DNA from: Segetibacter sp. 3557_3
GTDB lineage: Bacteria > Bacteroidota > Bacteroidia > Chitinophagales > Chitinophagaceae
DNA length: 64,000 bases
NCBI RefSeq assembly: GCF_004354985.1
Contig: NZ_SMSK01000008.1
Location: forward strand, 186,001-250,000
Direction: 5' to 3'
This document shows, one piece after another, positions 1-8,819 of this stretch. Numbering within the stretch: the first letter of the stretch is position 1; every line of letters begins with the position of its first letter. The notes beneath the pieces are model-generated. The model made no database searches and was not told the DNA's origin. It was given only the letters and a program-made list of their open reading frames with translations. The position numbers were made by a program, and so were the translations under genes.

Positions 1-291
1 AGAAGCTTCAACGAGTTCATCAATCATGCCCCGTCAATTAGGGAATTCACGATTAAAGAAGAGGGCACAAAAGTTCTTTTGTACGACGATCAGGGCCAAT
101 CCATCTCGCATGTATTTGGCTTCTCAGACGGCTCCGATTTATGGGTGTTCAGGGGTGCTTATTGTGCCCCGCTTATTCGGGTTGGTAATGGTTTCGAGTT
201 TTTTGTAACCGTATACATGGTAAGGAGGTATGCCACAACTACCAGGAAATATTTGCTGGCACTAAATATGGAAACGGGTCGGGTGGATTAA
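1..291 (+). CDS. C-terminal part of an unknown protein
   Basis: The frame is open from base 1 and ends at TAA 289-291, so about 96 C-terminal residues are visible and the start lies outside the window. The peptide begins RSFNEFINHAPSIREF and ends NMETGRVD. I see no membrane segment, cofactor motif or recognisable domain. A hairpin with a T-run lies about 60 bases downstream and probably ends this transcript. Function unknown. Confidence 0.6.
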   Translation, partial: RSFNEFINHAPSIREFTIKEEGTKVLLYDDQGQSISHVFGFSDGSDLWVFRGAYCAPLIRVGNGFEFFVTVYMVRRYATTTRKYLLALNMETGRVD

Positions 292-352
292 CCTGGTATA
301 ACTGCATACATACAGCAAATTAACGTGATCATCTACACAAACTTTGGGTGCT

Positions 353-376
353 ACCGGGTAACCACCCCGGTTTTTT
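353..376 (+). terminator. Rho-independent terminator after the first partial gene
   Basis: ACCGGG (353-358) pairs with CCCGGT (366-371) across a 7-base loop, and a run of six T follows directly. It lies 60 bases after the stop codon at 291 and is correctly oriented to end that plus-strand transcript. Most of 377-589 shows nothing else I can name. Confidence 0.6.
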
Positions 377-589
377 AGGTCGCTTTGTTAGGCATCAGCG
401 TCAACTTTCAAAACGGGAAGATCCGTTCATGCGCTACTCAAACCGCTTGTATAAACAGCATCAACTTTGCCGTTAATTGATTAGTTTAGTTGTCTGCTTC
501 AACTATTTCCCCCGCTTCAACCATTCACGGGAACAACAGGTTTATCAAACCGATAATTGCCTGGCAATTAAACTACAAAAAACGCCGAA

Positions 590-970
590 ATGAAACAGCT
601 ACGGGCTTCATGTTATGTGCTGCTGTGTATCGCAGCAACCTCCTGCATGCGGCATAACAATAATGTTGATATCTCTTACAACGAAACCGACGATTATTAC
701 CTGATGCGAGCAGAATTCAACAGGGCAAAGTCAAGAGCAGTCGAACGCTATATTGATCGGGAATTTGGTCCGGGAAGCAATGTTTCCTTGTCCAGTACAC
801 GCATCGATGCGACAATCTCGCTCGACGATCATACCCGCTTTTACATGAAGAAGTCTCCCGGCAGCCTACACATTAAGTTAAACAAAGACGATAATTCCCG
901 CACGGCTTACCTGAGAGTTAAAAAAATTTGCGAAGGGGTAAAGGGGGTTGTGCTTGGGGAGCAACAATAA
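590..970 (+). CDS. Small predicted lipoprotein, function unknown
   Basis: This is a 126-residue protein with a lipoprotein signal: a charged start (MKQLR), a hydrophobic stretch (CYVLLCIAA) and a lipobox-like ATSC with the cysteine near residue 19. After lipidation the mature part would be about 107 residues, mixed charged and polar, with no recognised domain. It stands alone: the upstream gene ends with a terminator, and 971-1630 holds no convincing gene. Expected location is an outer-membrane- or periplasm-facing lipid anchor. The signal peptide is the main evidence that it is a real gene. Confidence 0.5.
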   Translation: MKQLRASCYVLLCIAATSCMRHNNNVDISYNETDDYYLMRAEFNRAKSRAVERYIDREFGPGSNVSLSSTRIDATISLDDHTRFYMKKSPGSLHIKLNKDDNSRTAYLRVKKICEGVKGVVLGEQQ

Positions 971-1630
971 TGCTGATGGTTTTAGATTGCTTGTCCTTGT
1001 TCGGGTCGATCTACAATTTTCATGCGACAAGGGGAACAGGACACTTTACACCAGTAATTTAAAACAAGCGCTGGCTGCGGCTAAGCACCGGAGAATCAAT
1101 AATACATCCGCAAAGCAATTCCGGGCAAAATAGGTAAGGGAACAAGCTATGCAGTAAAGAGCATTCCGACACCGGACAACCCTGTTGTTATAGAAAAACT
1201 TTTTGTTGTTGACCAGCCGCATAGCTTTGGTGAATCATCGTTGCTACGTCCTCCCGGCGGGCCATTCGGACGGGCTCAGTTCAAGTCTTGGTTATAATGA
1301 TATCAAGTGATCGACTCGTCATTAAGCATTAGCTTATAAACGTGTTTGACTCAACTCCAATGTGCAGGACATAAGCCTATCTTTATGACGTCGATTATTC
1401 ATTAACATGGTTCCGCATTCAGTGAGCTTCCGTTATCACCGAAACTTCAGCTGTCCACCAGTTTTTCTACTGCGGAAACCGGGATTGCATAATCGCGATT
1501 CTTGTTTTGTGCATGCAATAAGTATAAGGTACCTCTACATGCACAATCCGACAAGTGCTTGGTACACTATAAATCATTCGATTAATTGTTCCCGCGTTTG
1601 TCCGGTAATGTTTGTAACGTTCCACAATAG
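971..1630. other. Gene-poor stretch with a repeat-core fragment
   Basis: No convincing gene is seen here. At about 1225-1285 the sequence (CATCGTTG followed by a GC-rich CCCGGCGGG...TCGGACGGG block) matches the core of the interspersed element described at 4396-4584, without its inverted ends. A 65-codon frame (1103-1297) reads into this repeat core and is probably decay product, not a gene. Confidence 0.4.
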
Positions 1631-1990
1631 AATGCTGAATTATTATTTACCATATTAGAGAAATCCGAAGCTGATTACTCGCCGACAACTTTGTACCAAG
1701 ATTATGCTGTTAATGATTACATCTTTCATTGGCAGTCTCAGCATTCGTCAAGCGCAAATAGTGGAAAGGGAAAGACATATGTTGACCAGCGACATAATGG
1801 AAAAAAGATCTTATTGTTCGTTAGAGAAAGAAACAATGATGAATATAACAATACAATGGGTTATGTCTTTTTAGGCGAAGTAAATTATTTAGCGCATGAA
1901 GGTGCAAAGCCCATGAATATTAAATGGCAATTGAATGAGCCAATCCCAGCTTATCTATGGCAAGACACCGCGAAAATGGCTGTAGCTTAA
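1631..1990 (+). pseudogene. Fragment of a DUF3427-type helicase protein (C-terminus only)
   Basis: The frame between the stop at 1628-1630 and the stop at 1988-1990 encodes about 119 residues containing EKSEADYSPTTLYQDYA, FHWQSQ, ILLFVRE, FLGEVNY, HEG and PMNIKW. These are hallmark strings of the DUF3427 domain, normally the C-terminal module of large Bacteroidota DEAD/DEAH-box restriction-helicase-like proteins. No ATG precedes the conserved part; the only in-frame start is TTG 1691, in the middle of the domain. No helicase motors or nuclease domain are found upstream. I read it as the surviving 3' end of a deleted gene. Confidence 0.75.
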
Positions 1991-2685
1991 TGAAGAAATA
2001 CATACTTGTAATATGAAGGCGCAAATACAATAACAAGATTATATCGTGTGAGCATAACCGTCTTACTTTCTCGAACTCGGAGGAACAGCGTATAGCCTTT
2101 CTTAATGAATGTAATAATGATGTGCTTTGCTCGTCCTTGCTGTTAAAATTGAATTCAGTTCTTGCTTACTTGATGTTTAAAAAGCTTACTCTTTTGACCC
2201 CTGTTCAATTAGGCCGAATAGCGCCCCCAAGGTACAAGAGTGCGACGCAACGGCTGCTTCATAGTAGCTCTATTGCCGGGTACAAAAAAAGAATTCAAAG
2301 TTTACAGCAGACCCGTTCTGATACGTGTAGTACCGTTGACCAAATAAACTGATCAACCTTTCTCTTACGATGCGGTGGAAGAAAATGTAAAAGGGCGTGA
2401 CCCGGTTTTCTCAATACCCCTTTCAAACCCGCTGAATCATTCTGCCCGTCCCGTTCTCTGCGGTAAAGAAAACAAAAGTCACAATCGAACTTCCGCAAGT
2501 AGCGTGTCTGTTGCGCTGAAATAATGGATAAAATGAGAAACCCGTTCCGAAAAGTTAAAGAGCGTTTCCGATTTTCCAATACCTCAATACCCAATACCTT
2601 AATACCCGTCCCCTCAATCCGCAATTCGCTGATCCGTAATACGCTAATTAACATCCTCAGCCTCTCCCGTTCTCTTTTGTGATCA
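1991..2685. other. Intergenic stretch with a repeat fragment and low-complexity text
   Basis: No supported gene. Around 2196-2290 the string GGTACAAGAGTGCGACGCAACG region is the reverse complement of the interspersed-element core (compare copy at 12293-12427). From about 2570 to 2655 the DNA is built of short variants of CAATACC, CCGCAATTC and GATCCGTAATACGC. This is the reverse-strand form of the GGATTGCGGATT/GGTATTGAGG text that also fills 31.1-31.7 kb and 52.9-53.9 kb. Confidence 0.45.
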
Positions 2686-2910
2686 CTAAATCAATTCCGG
2701 GTGCCTGTCAATCAGTGCACCAAGTTCCTGCGCCCTTACTGTTGCACCTGCACCAACTTCAATCCAATATTGTTCACCAACTTCGTTTAACTCTTTTTCA
2801 AGCAAAACCGGCTGGTCAAAATTCACCCTGAACTGCACGTCGCCGTCTGCAATAATGGGCTCTATCGTTACTTGCTCTTCCTGGTAGTGAATGGTGATAA
2901 TATGTGCCAT
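2686..2910 (-). CDS. Small conserved-looking protein, function unknown
   Basis: This 74-residue protein starts at ATG 2910 (MAHIITIHYQEEQVTIEP) and ends IDRHPELI. It is soluble and acidic, has no cysteine and no membrane segment, and looks like a small beta-rich domain. The upstream DNA on its strand is A+T-rich, as expected for a Bacteroidota leader. It is divergent from the DinB-like gene at 3097. Nothing in the sequence indicates a function. Confidence 0.5.
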   Translation of the reverse strand: MAHIITIHYQEEQVTIEPIIADGDVQFRVNFDQPVLLEKELNEVGEQYWIEVGAGATVRAQELGALIDRHPELI

Positions 2911-3075
2911 TTTTAAATTGGTTATTATGAGTTGCTTTAAAGGAATTTCGCCACAATGAACAACTTAAACAAGTTAGGGTTTTATGGTGGTGCGGACAAT
3001 TTCTCCTGGCCGGCGATTACATAATTAACTCTTCATCGCCGGTGTTCTTTCTGGTATTGGTACTTGAAGCCGGCT

Positions 3076-3083
3076 TAGTTTTG
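3076..3083 (+). promoter_or_regulatory. Possible Bacteroidota -7 box upstream of the DinB-like gene
   Basis: TAGTTTTG matches the TAnnTTTG -7 consensus of Bacteroidota primary sigma factors. A TTGG lies at 3057-3060, slightly closer than the usual -33 spacing. The box ends 13 bases before ATG 3097, consistent with a very short leader. Confidence 0.35.
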
Positions 3084-3096
3084 TAGAAACTGCTTT

Positions 3097-3588
3097 ATGC
3101 GAACAAATCCATCTTCCCACAATCCGGTTGTTCAGCAACTCATTTCCTTGCTCACCGAAGGGCAGGCGCATGCAACTATCGAACACATCTTAAAGGATCT
3201 GCCGTTTGAACATGCCGGCATTGTACCTGATGGTTTACCGTATAGCATCTGGCAACTTGTTGAACACATCCGTATCGCACAATGGGACATACTTGAGTTT
3301 TCGAGAGATGCCAAGCATCAATCACCTAAGTGGCCGGATGAATATTGGCCGGCTGAAACCGCTCCAACTGATGAGCAAACCTGGCACTATGCTATCGCTA
3401 TGATCAAACGGGATCGCGACACTTTTATAAGCCTGCTTACCGAGCCCAATGTTGACCTTTACACCCCTTTTGAACACGGTTCTGGGCAAAACCTGTTTCG
3501 CGAAGCTCTGCTGATCGCTGACCATAACAGCTATCACTTAGGCCAACTGGTAATCTTACGCAGGCTGTTACAAGATTGGCAGCAATAA
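3097..3588 (+). CDS. DinB/DUF664-like four-helix protein
   Basis: This 163-residue protein looks like the DinB-like metal-binding four-helix-bundle superfamily. It has an N-terminal helix, the QLVEHIRIAQWDILEF segment with the first conserved histidine, and a C-terminal DHNSYHLGQLV segment carrying the paired histidines that usually complete the three-histidine metal site. Family members include thiol-dependent transferases and many stress proteins of unknown substrate. It is cytoplasmic, with no signal or membrane segments. It stands between the divergent small gene at 2910 and the channel gene 69 bases downstream. Substrate cannot be told from sequence. Confidence 0.8.
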   Translation: MRTNPSSHNPVVQQLISLLTEGQAHATIEHILKDLPFEHAGIVPDGLPYSIWQLVEHIRIAQWDILEFSRDAKHQSPKWPDEYWPAETAPTDEQTWHYAIAMIKRDRDTFISLLTEPNVDLYTPFEHGSGQNLFREALLIADHNSYHLGQLVILRRLLQDWQQ

Positions 3589-3657
3589 TTAGCCTAAAGG
3601 TTCTATAATATTTTCCTTTGTAAAGTTCGGTGATTATCCCGGGCAAATGATCGCACT

Positions 3658-4296
3658 ATGACATACGAACTGCTCAAACTTATTGATGTGCTGGGAACGG
3701 TATTATTTGCCATTTCAGGGGTGTTCGCAGCCATGCAAAAAAGACTGGATGTTTTTGGCATCCTCATCATCGCGTTTATTACGGCAATTGGTGGCGGAAC
3801 ACTAAGGGATATGATGATCGGCGACTTTCCGGTTAGCTGGATCCGAAACATCAACTATAGCATTATCATCCTCGTCAGTTCGGTAATAGCAATGGTATTC
3901 AATAAAACCATCAGGAACCTTCATCGAACCTTGCTGGTGTTCGACTCCCTCGGGCTTGGCTTTTTCACTGTCCTGGGTATACAAAAAGCATTGGCATTTG
4001 GCTTACATCCCGGCATTTGTGTTGCCATCGGAATGGTGACCGGATGTTTTGGTGGAGTGATCCGCGACATCGCACTGAATAATATTCCGCTGATCTTTCA
4101 AAAAGAAATTTACGCCACAGCCTGTATCACTGGTGGTGTCGTGTACTTCCTGTTATTAAAAACGGGCCTGCAACGGGATTGGCTGGAGGTAATTTGCATT
4201 GGTGGAATATTTGCCATCCGAATGATTGCTGTTCATTACCGGCTCGCACTCCCCGGGATCGATGGAGCGAAGCGGGAAAAGAGCGGTGAAACGTAG
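3658..4296 (+). CDS. TRIC/YadS-family membrane channel (UPF0126)
   Basis: This 212-residue protein has about seven hydrophobic segments and two copies of the family repeat. The first contains DVLGTVLFAISGVFAA and AIGGGTLRDM; the second contains GVVTG-like and FGGVIRDIALN. The paired GGxxRD motifs are characteristic of UPF0126, the prokaryotic homologues of trimeric intracellular cation channels. It would sit in the inner membrane, and the ion carried is not evident. It follows the DinB-like gene on the same strand after 69 bases, so co-transcription is possible. Confidence 0.85.
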   Translation: MTYELLKLIDVLGTVLFAISGVFAAMQKRLDVFGILIIAFITAIGGGTLRDMMIGDFPVSWIRNINYSIIILVSSVIAMVFNKTIRNLHRTLLVFDSLGLGFFTVLGIQKALAFGLHPGICVAIGMVTGCFGGVIRDIALNNIPLIFQKEIYATACITGGVVYFLLLKTGLQRDWLEVICIGGIFAIRMIAVHYRLALPGIDGAKREKSGET

Positions 4297-4395
4297 AATT
4301 ATTTTGAAGGTTGTATGAATGTTGTATGTGTTACGCCTTGTGATGATGATGAGATATGAGTGATTAGACGTGATGGGTTATTTCAATTGTTGAAT

Positions 4396-4584
4396 CAATG
4401 TCATTTACTTAAGAGAAATCTTTGGTGACCAGCTGTGGGAATTCTATTTGCCATCGTTGCCCGCCCGGATGAACCCCGTTCGGACGCCCGCCCGGATGAA
4501 CCGGTTCGGACGGGGGTATCACTCCCTTGTACCGCATCACTTTATTCTCCAATTTTTGCCACTCACCTTAAGTAAACGACATTG
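4396..4584. mobile_element. MITE-like element, copy A (both inverted ends present)
   Basis: The left end CAATGTCATTTACTTAAG (4396-4413) is the near-perfect reverse complement of the right end CTTAAGTAAACGACATTG (4567-4584). The 189-bp interior has no ORF. It holds the family core (CATCGTTGC ... CACTCCCTTGTAC) and two tandem copies of a GC-rich insert at about 4460-4485 and 4486-4516. There is no transposase, so if mobile it would depend on one supplied elsewhere. The rest of 4297-4842 holds nothing else recognisable. Confidence 0.7.
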
Positions 4585-4842
4585 GATGTTAAATGTTTAA
4601 TGGGTCAAGTGATGAGACGTGAAGAATTATGTTGAATACTGCATGTCAAATACGGGAAATCGACTAAGAAATTAATTGTGATGAGCTGAGCTTTATGTGT
4701 ACGTTCAGACTATGTTCCTTGTGCTAGTAAAATAATTGGCAATAAAGATTAACGCCCAGGATCACCACCCTGTTCTCCTCGACGTGGATCATGTAGTTGT
4801 TATTACGCGCCAAACAAAGCTTTGCCAGGAGGACCTTTCTGG

Positions 4843-5613
4843 TTAGAGACTCATGCCTCCTGAAACTTCGATTCGCTGTCCATTAATCCAGCCCGCATCA
4901 TCACTGCACAGGAATGCGACTACACCGCCGATATCTTCCGGTTTGCCTACCCGTCCAAGGGCCGACATTGAAGCAAGGAACTTTTTCCGCTCAGGAATAT
5001 CGCGGTTACCACCGTTATTGAAATCCGTCTCGACAGGCCCCGGTGCAACAACGTTTGCTGTTATACCCCTTGCTCCAATTTCCTTTGCGAGATAACGGGT
5101 AAACGTTTCCACCGCGCTTTTCATAGAAGCATAAACCGAATAGCCAGGTACCCCCACCCGTGTGGTACCCGTGGAGATGTTTATGATCCGCCCATGATCA
5201 TTGATTACCGGCAGAAGGGCTTGGGTAAGAAAATAAACGCTCTTGAAATGAATATTCAGGAATAAGTCGAAGTCGTGCGCTGTTACCTGTTCAAAGGGAA
5301 TGGTTGCGCCGATCCCGGCATTATTAATTAAAAAGTCAATTCGGTTTGTTTGCCAGGTGGAGGAGAGTTCAGACTTCACTTGCTCAACAAATGTGGAGAT
5401 CGACCCAAAATCAGCGGCATCAAAAGGAAGCGCTGCAGCCTTACGACCACTATCTTGAATTTGCCTTACCACTTCGTTGGCCGCTTCCTTTTTGGTTTGG
5501 TATGTAAGGATAACATCGTGCCCATGATCTGCCAATCGTAAGGCCATATCCTTGCCAAGCCCGCGACTACCACCGGTTACCAGCCCTATTTTTGTTGCTG
5601 CTGTATTTTCCAT
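4843..5613 (-). CDS. Short-chain dehydrogenase/reductase (FabG-like)
   Basis: This 256-residue classical SDR has the nucleotide-binding TGGSRGLG near residues 13-20, NNAGIG in the middle, a catalytic serine in INISTG, and YASMK as the Tyr-x-x-x-Lys pair. The C-terminal DIGGVVAFLCSDDAGWINGQ segment is typical of 3-oxoacyl-ACP-reductase-like SDRs. It should be a cytoplasmic NAD(P)H-dependent ketone/alcohol reductase. No fatty-acid or polyketide genes are near, so the substrate is unknown. It is followed on the same strand by the DUF4126 gene in the reverse gene block 4.8-15.9 kb. Confidence 0.85.
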   Translation of the reverse strand: MENTAATKIGLVTGGSRGLGKDMALRLADHGHDVILTYQTKKEAANEVVRQIQDSGRKAAALPFDAADFGSISTFVEQVKSELSSTWQTNRIDFLINNAGIGATIPFEQVTAHDFDLFLNIHFKSVYFLTQALLPVINDHGRIINISTGTTRVGVPGYSVYASMKSAVETFTRYLAKEIGARGITANVVAPGPVETDFNNGGNRDIPERKKFLASMSALGRVGKPEDIGGVVAFLCSDDAGWINGQRIEVSGGMSL

Positions 5614-5655
5614 CTTTTGTTAACTAACGTACTTCGAATATTGATCATCAGCCTG

Positions 5656-6135
5656 CTAAAGGTTTTGCACCGCATGTCTGCCGGTTGCAAGTGCAATGGC
5701 ATCTTCAACCCCTCCGCTAATACTGTCTTTCACTTTTCCTGAGCGACCGACCTGCAGCCTCAAATAGAAAAACGCGTAAGTTGAAGCGAGCGCAGCGGCC
5801 CCACCGATCAGTGCTCCATTAACAGGGTTCCTGTCATCGGCTTTAAATACAACAGCTCCGGCAAATGCACCTGAGGCCATACGAGCTAAAAGTTGTGGAA
5901 CTTCAATCCTGTCGGGTGCACCCGGAACTTTGTCGCCGGCAAGCTCGGCCACACTCAACACTTTCATAACCCGGGCAGGCCATGGCGATTGGATAAACTT
6001 CAGGCGTGAACTTTTAAGACGTTCCGATTTCCTGTTGTTGAGCTGATGGCTGAGTAACGCAACTGGCATCATTGCGCGCATTCCGGCTACCATGCCGAGC
6101 TCAAGCACGCTTAAAATTGTATTCTTTTTTAACAT
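5656..6135 (-). CDS. DUF4126-family membrane protein
   Basis: I choose ATG 6135, giving about 159 residues beginning MLKKNTILSVLELGMVAGMR. The longer frame back to 6276 adds an atypical N-terminus. The GMRAMMPVALLSH start, the DKVPGAPDRIEVPQLLAR segment and the glycine/alanine-rich hydrophobic half match the DUF4126 family of small inner-membrane proteins. About four hydrophobic segments are visible. Function is unknown for the family. It lies upstream of the SDR gene on the same strand. Confidence 0.65.
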   Translation of the reverse strand: MLKKNTILSVLELGMVAGMRAMMPVALLSHQLNNRKSERLKSSRLKFIQSPWPARVMKVLSVAELAGDKVPGAPDRIEVPQLLARMASGAFAGAVVFKADDRNPVNGALIGGAAALASTYAFFYLRLQVGRSGKVKDSISGGVEDAIALATGRHAVQNL

Positions 6136-6332
6136 AGTAAGAGCGTTTTGTTGATCATTCTTCCAATTGATTCTAATAATTACTATGCCAGCGGGCCACA
6201 CGATCATATACACATCAGGTTTGGATTTCAGCAAAAGGCGGGTGAAGCAGTGTAAGAGTATGATGACAGGTGCCAAAGCAGAACCAGCCCGCTAACGGGT
6301 TGTTCGAAATGTGTTACCCGGCTGGGATAATG

Positions 6333-7013
6333 TTAGTGCCGGTTACTTGTCACTTCGGCTGCCGGGGGTTGTTGTGGTAGGAGCAAAACAGCAATGCAAA
6401 AAACAAGCAGTTGGCCTAACACCATCAGCAGCGAATTGAAGGCAGCACCGGAATAGTTCCCTACAAGCCAGAAGTAACAAATCGCCGCAATTGAACACAC
6501 CGAGGCGACAACAAATATGATCCATTTCAATAATTGTAGCCGAAGATAGATGCGATGATTTGCTTTGGACGGAAGCTGAGTGTTTGGTTTAAGTTTACGC
6601 AGGAGAAAGACATTTGCCGACATATCGACCAGCAAACATAGGGGCTGAAGCAAACCGAGGAAGGTGTAAAATTGGCGCGCCGGTTCTAGCGATATCTTAT
6701 CGGCTACACGCCAACATAACATAAAAACGATCGCATAAGTCAGCGGCATAAATAAGAAATCCGTAAACAGTTGTCTTCTTACCGCCTCGATTGAAATCCG
6801 CCGTTGCCTTGCATCAAGTTGAAACAATCCTGCAATCACGTTGTATAGCGATGCAGGCGTTGCTGGTAGCTTTAGTTCCATAATGCTGAACTTACGAACA
6901 ACCAGTTCCTTGGTATAGAAGCGCCTGCTCTGGCCGATCATTATAAATCCCAGTACCTGGAACACTCCAAAAACAAAGTTGAAAAAGTACCAGTTATAAA
7001 CAAGGTATTCCAT
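6333..7013 (-). CDS. Unknown multi-pass membrane protein beside a patatin gene
   Basis: This 226-residue protein has hydrophobic segments near residues 8-26, 90-105, 120-135, 165-185 and 195-215, separated by basic loops (ARQRRISIEAVRRQ, LRKLKPNTQ). No catalytic motif or known domain is recognised. It follows the patatin-like gene after only 33 bases on the same strand, so the two are probably co-transcribed. It could be a membrane partner of the phospholipase, but that rests only on proximity. Confidence 0.55.
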   Translation of the reverse strand: MEYLVYNWYFFNFVFGVFQVLGFIMIGQSRRFYTKELVVRKFSIMELKLPATPASLYNVIAGLFQLDARQRRISIEAVRRQLFTDFLFMPLTYAIVFMLCWRVADKISLEPARQFYTFLGLLQPLCLLVDMSANVFLLRKLKPNTQLPSKANHRIYLRLQLLKWIIFVVASVCSIAAICYFWLVGNYSGAAFNSLLMVLGQLLVFCIAVLLLPQQPPAAEVTSNRH

Positions 7014-7046
7014 TAGTGATCTTTCCGGTGAGATGGTGATAGTCCA

Positions 7047-8618
7047 TTAGGTTTTCGCTGCTTCAAGTTCCTGTTTCATAACAACTCGTTCCTGCTTGTA
7101 TTGCTCCCAGTCAAATGCATCAAGAAACTTTTCCGCCGCTTTTGCACCCAAAACAAACATCTCTATTTTATCCTCGTCGCTGAGGAAGAAATTGAGCCAG
7201 CCGAAGCCTTTTAACGGTATTGTTCCGATTCCTTTTTTAAAGAAAGCATTTTTGATCAGGAAGTCTTTATCGTAGTAAAACCGGATGGTATTGAACATTC
7301 TCAACAGGTATCCCCCAAGACTCCAGTTGAGTGCATTGGTACTGGTGTCGTCAACAACCATTCCCGTTTGGTTTTTTGCTTCGAGATTAGGATTGACGGG
7401 TTGATCCAACACTTTCTCCGGCGCTAACGCATCATCAAGGTCAATACCTATTGACGGCAACCTCGGTATCGTAACATTTGGGTTATAGAAGATGTTAATT
7501 GGAAAGTTGGATAAGATTCCGCCATCAACAAACCTCGCGATGCAGGGCGGCTCGGTTGTTCCAAGTGCCTGCCATGCTTTTTTAACTTGAGGCTCGTCGC
7601 AGGGAATGTTGTTGATAAAATAGGATTCAAAAAACAATGGAATTGACATAGACGCGCGTACAAATCCGGCTGGCTGCAACTGGTCGATGTGCCTGGCAAA
7701 CAGGGGCCACATCTTTGGAAATTCGATTTTGTTTTGTGTTACCAATTCGGAAGCAATGAAAGTGACGTCGCCTTGTAGCCCCCTTGTTTTTTCAGGGTGA
7801 TCAGCTCTTAGATACAGGTCAGGAACAGGAGTAGATGCAGCGCTAACCAGGTCGGAAACCGTGTGTACGTGATGTTCTTTCATCTGCGCCTCCACCCAAT
7901 TGTAGAGGTAGTCGCCAGGATTAATTCCAAAGCCCGAGTCCTTTAGCCGTTTTAGTAGAAATCGGAAGTAAAAGATGAGTATAGTAGCGGTAACATAAGC
8001 AAAGCCGGTAAGTAGAAAAAAGAATTGCAACAGTCTTGATGCCCAGGCTAGCTGGTGATGAAGTCCAAATAAGAAGAGGTCAATTACCGGGAGAGCAATC
8101 AAGATGAAGATCCCACCGGTGATCCAGGAAGCCAGCTTTGCGGTAAAATCTTTGTGCGAAATAAATTTCCTGATCAGCCAACGTGCAACAGGGTGACCAT
8201 CCACAAAATCAAAAAAATTCAGCTCGCAGATCGCTTTTAAGATCAGGTTTGATTTTGCGATCTTTTTATTGCCCTTGATGGTACGTCCAGTGAGTGAAAG
8301 CTCTTCACCCGTTGCGGGGTTTGAACCAATCACAGCCATCAGTGCAGCATTAATGGCTCCGGCACTGGTACCTGCGTGGCGGATAAACCGTATACCCATC
8401 GCTTCCAGTATATAGGTGTAACCCACCAGGGCTATCGCCAATACTCCGCCACCTTTTTGAACCAGGTCAACATATTGATGGCCATCGGTATCCAATACAT
8501 CTGAAATGATCAGATTTTTTCCGCCCTGCCCAAACTTGTTTTCCAGCTTTCGGATACATTCCTGCACAGCCTGATGCTCCGTAAAACGCTCAACAGATAA
8601 ACCTGTTGTCTTAGCCAT
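7047..8618 (-). CDS. Patatin-like phospholipase with an internal membrane hairpin
   Basis: This 523-residue protein has the patatin hydrolase elements in order: an oxyanion-hole GGG at residues 56-58, nucleophile Ser85 in GTSAG, and catalytic Asp365 in VDGGILSNFP. Between nucleophile and aspartate, at roughly residues 160-225, are two hydrophobic helices (FILIALPVIDLFLFG and LLQFFFLLTGFAYV) that would anchor the enzyme in the inner membrane. The expected activity is acyl hydrolysis of lipids. ATG 8618 opens the frame just upstream of the domain. The unknown membrane protein follows within 33 bases. The membrane insertion is unusual for short bacterial patatins. Confidence 0.85.
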   Translation of the reverse strand: MAKTTGLSVERFTEHQAVQECIRKLENKFGQGGKNLIISDVLDTDGHQYVDLVQKGGGVLAIALVGYTYILEAMGIRFIRHAGTSAGAINAALMAVIGSNPATGEELSLTGRTIKGNKKIAKSNLILKAICELNFFDFVDGHPVARWLIRKFISHKDFTAKLASWITGGIFILIALPVIDLFLFGLHHQLAWASRLLQFFFLLTGFAYVTATILIFYFRFLLKRLKDSGFGINPGDYLYNWVEAQMKEHHVHTVSDLVSAASTPVPDLYLRADHPEKTRGLQGDVTFIASELVTQNKIEFPKMWPLFARHIDQLQPAGFVRASMSIPLFFESYFINNIPCDEPQVKKAWQALGTTEPPCIARFVDGGILSNFPINIFYNPNVTIPRLPSIGIDLDDALAPEKVLDQPVNPNLEAKNQTGMVVDDTSTNALNWSLGGYLLRMFNTIRFYYDKDFLIKNAFFKKGIGTIPLKGFGWLNFFLSDEDKIEMFVLGAKAAEKFLDAFDWEQYKQERVVMKQELEAAKT

Positions 8619-8819
8619 AGAAATGTTGAATATTACGGAAATATACAGCAGAAAATAGTAGGGCCATCAGAAATGAAAACAGCCAAACTCCGCGAAGAAT
8701 TTGGCTGAAAGCAGCAGATATTTCCGGTAGGAATTCAAGACCTCCATTGGCTGGGTTGGGAACCGGGACTCCATCATTGAGACATTCCGGTCCGCCTGTA
8801 TCCTCAATCCAAGTATCAA

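Noticed and set aside
1103-1297. Open 65-codon plus-strand frame reading KIGKGTSYAVKSIPTPD and onward
   Set aside because: It has no start codon, runs into the interspersed-repeat core and matches no family I know.
2295-2654. 119-codon minus-strand frame
   Set aside because: It lies in low-complexity repeat text (CAATACC, CCGTAATACGC) and its peptide has no domain.
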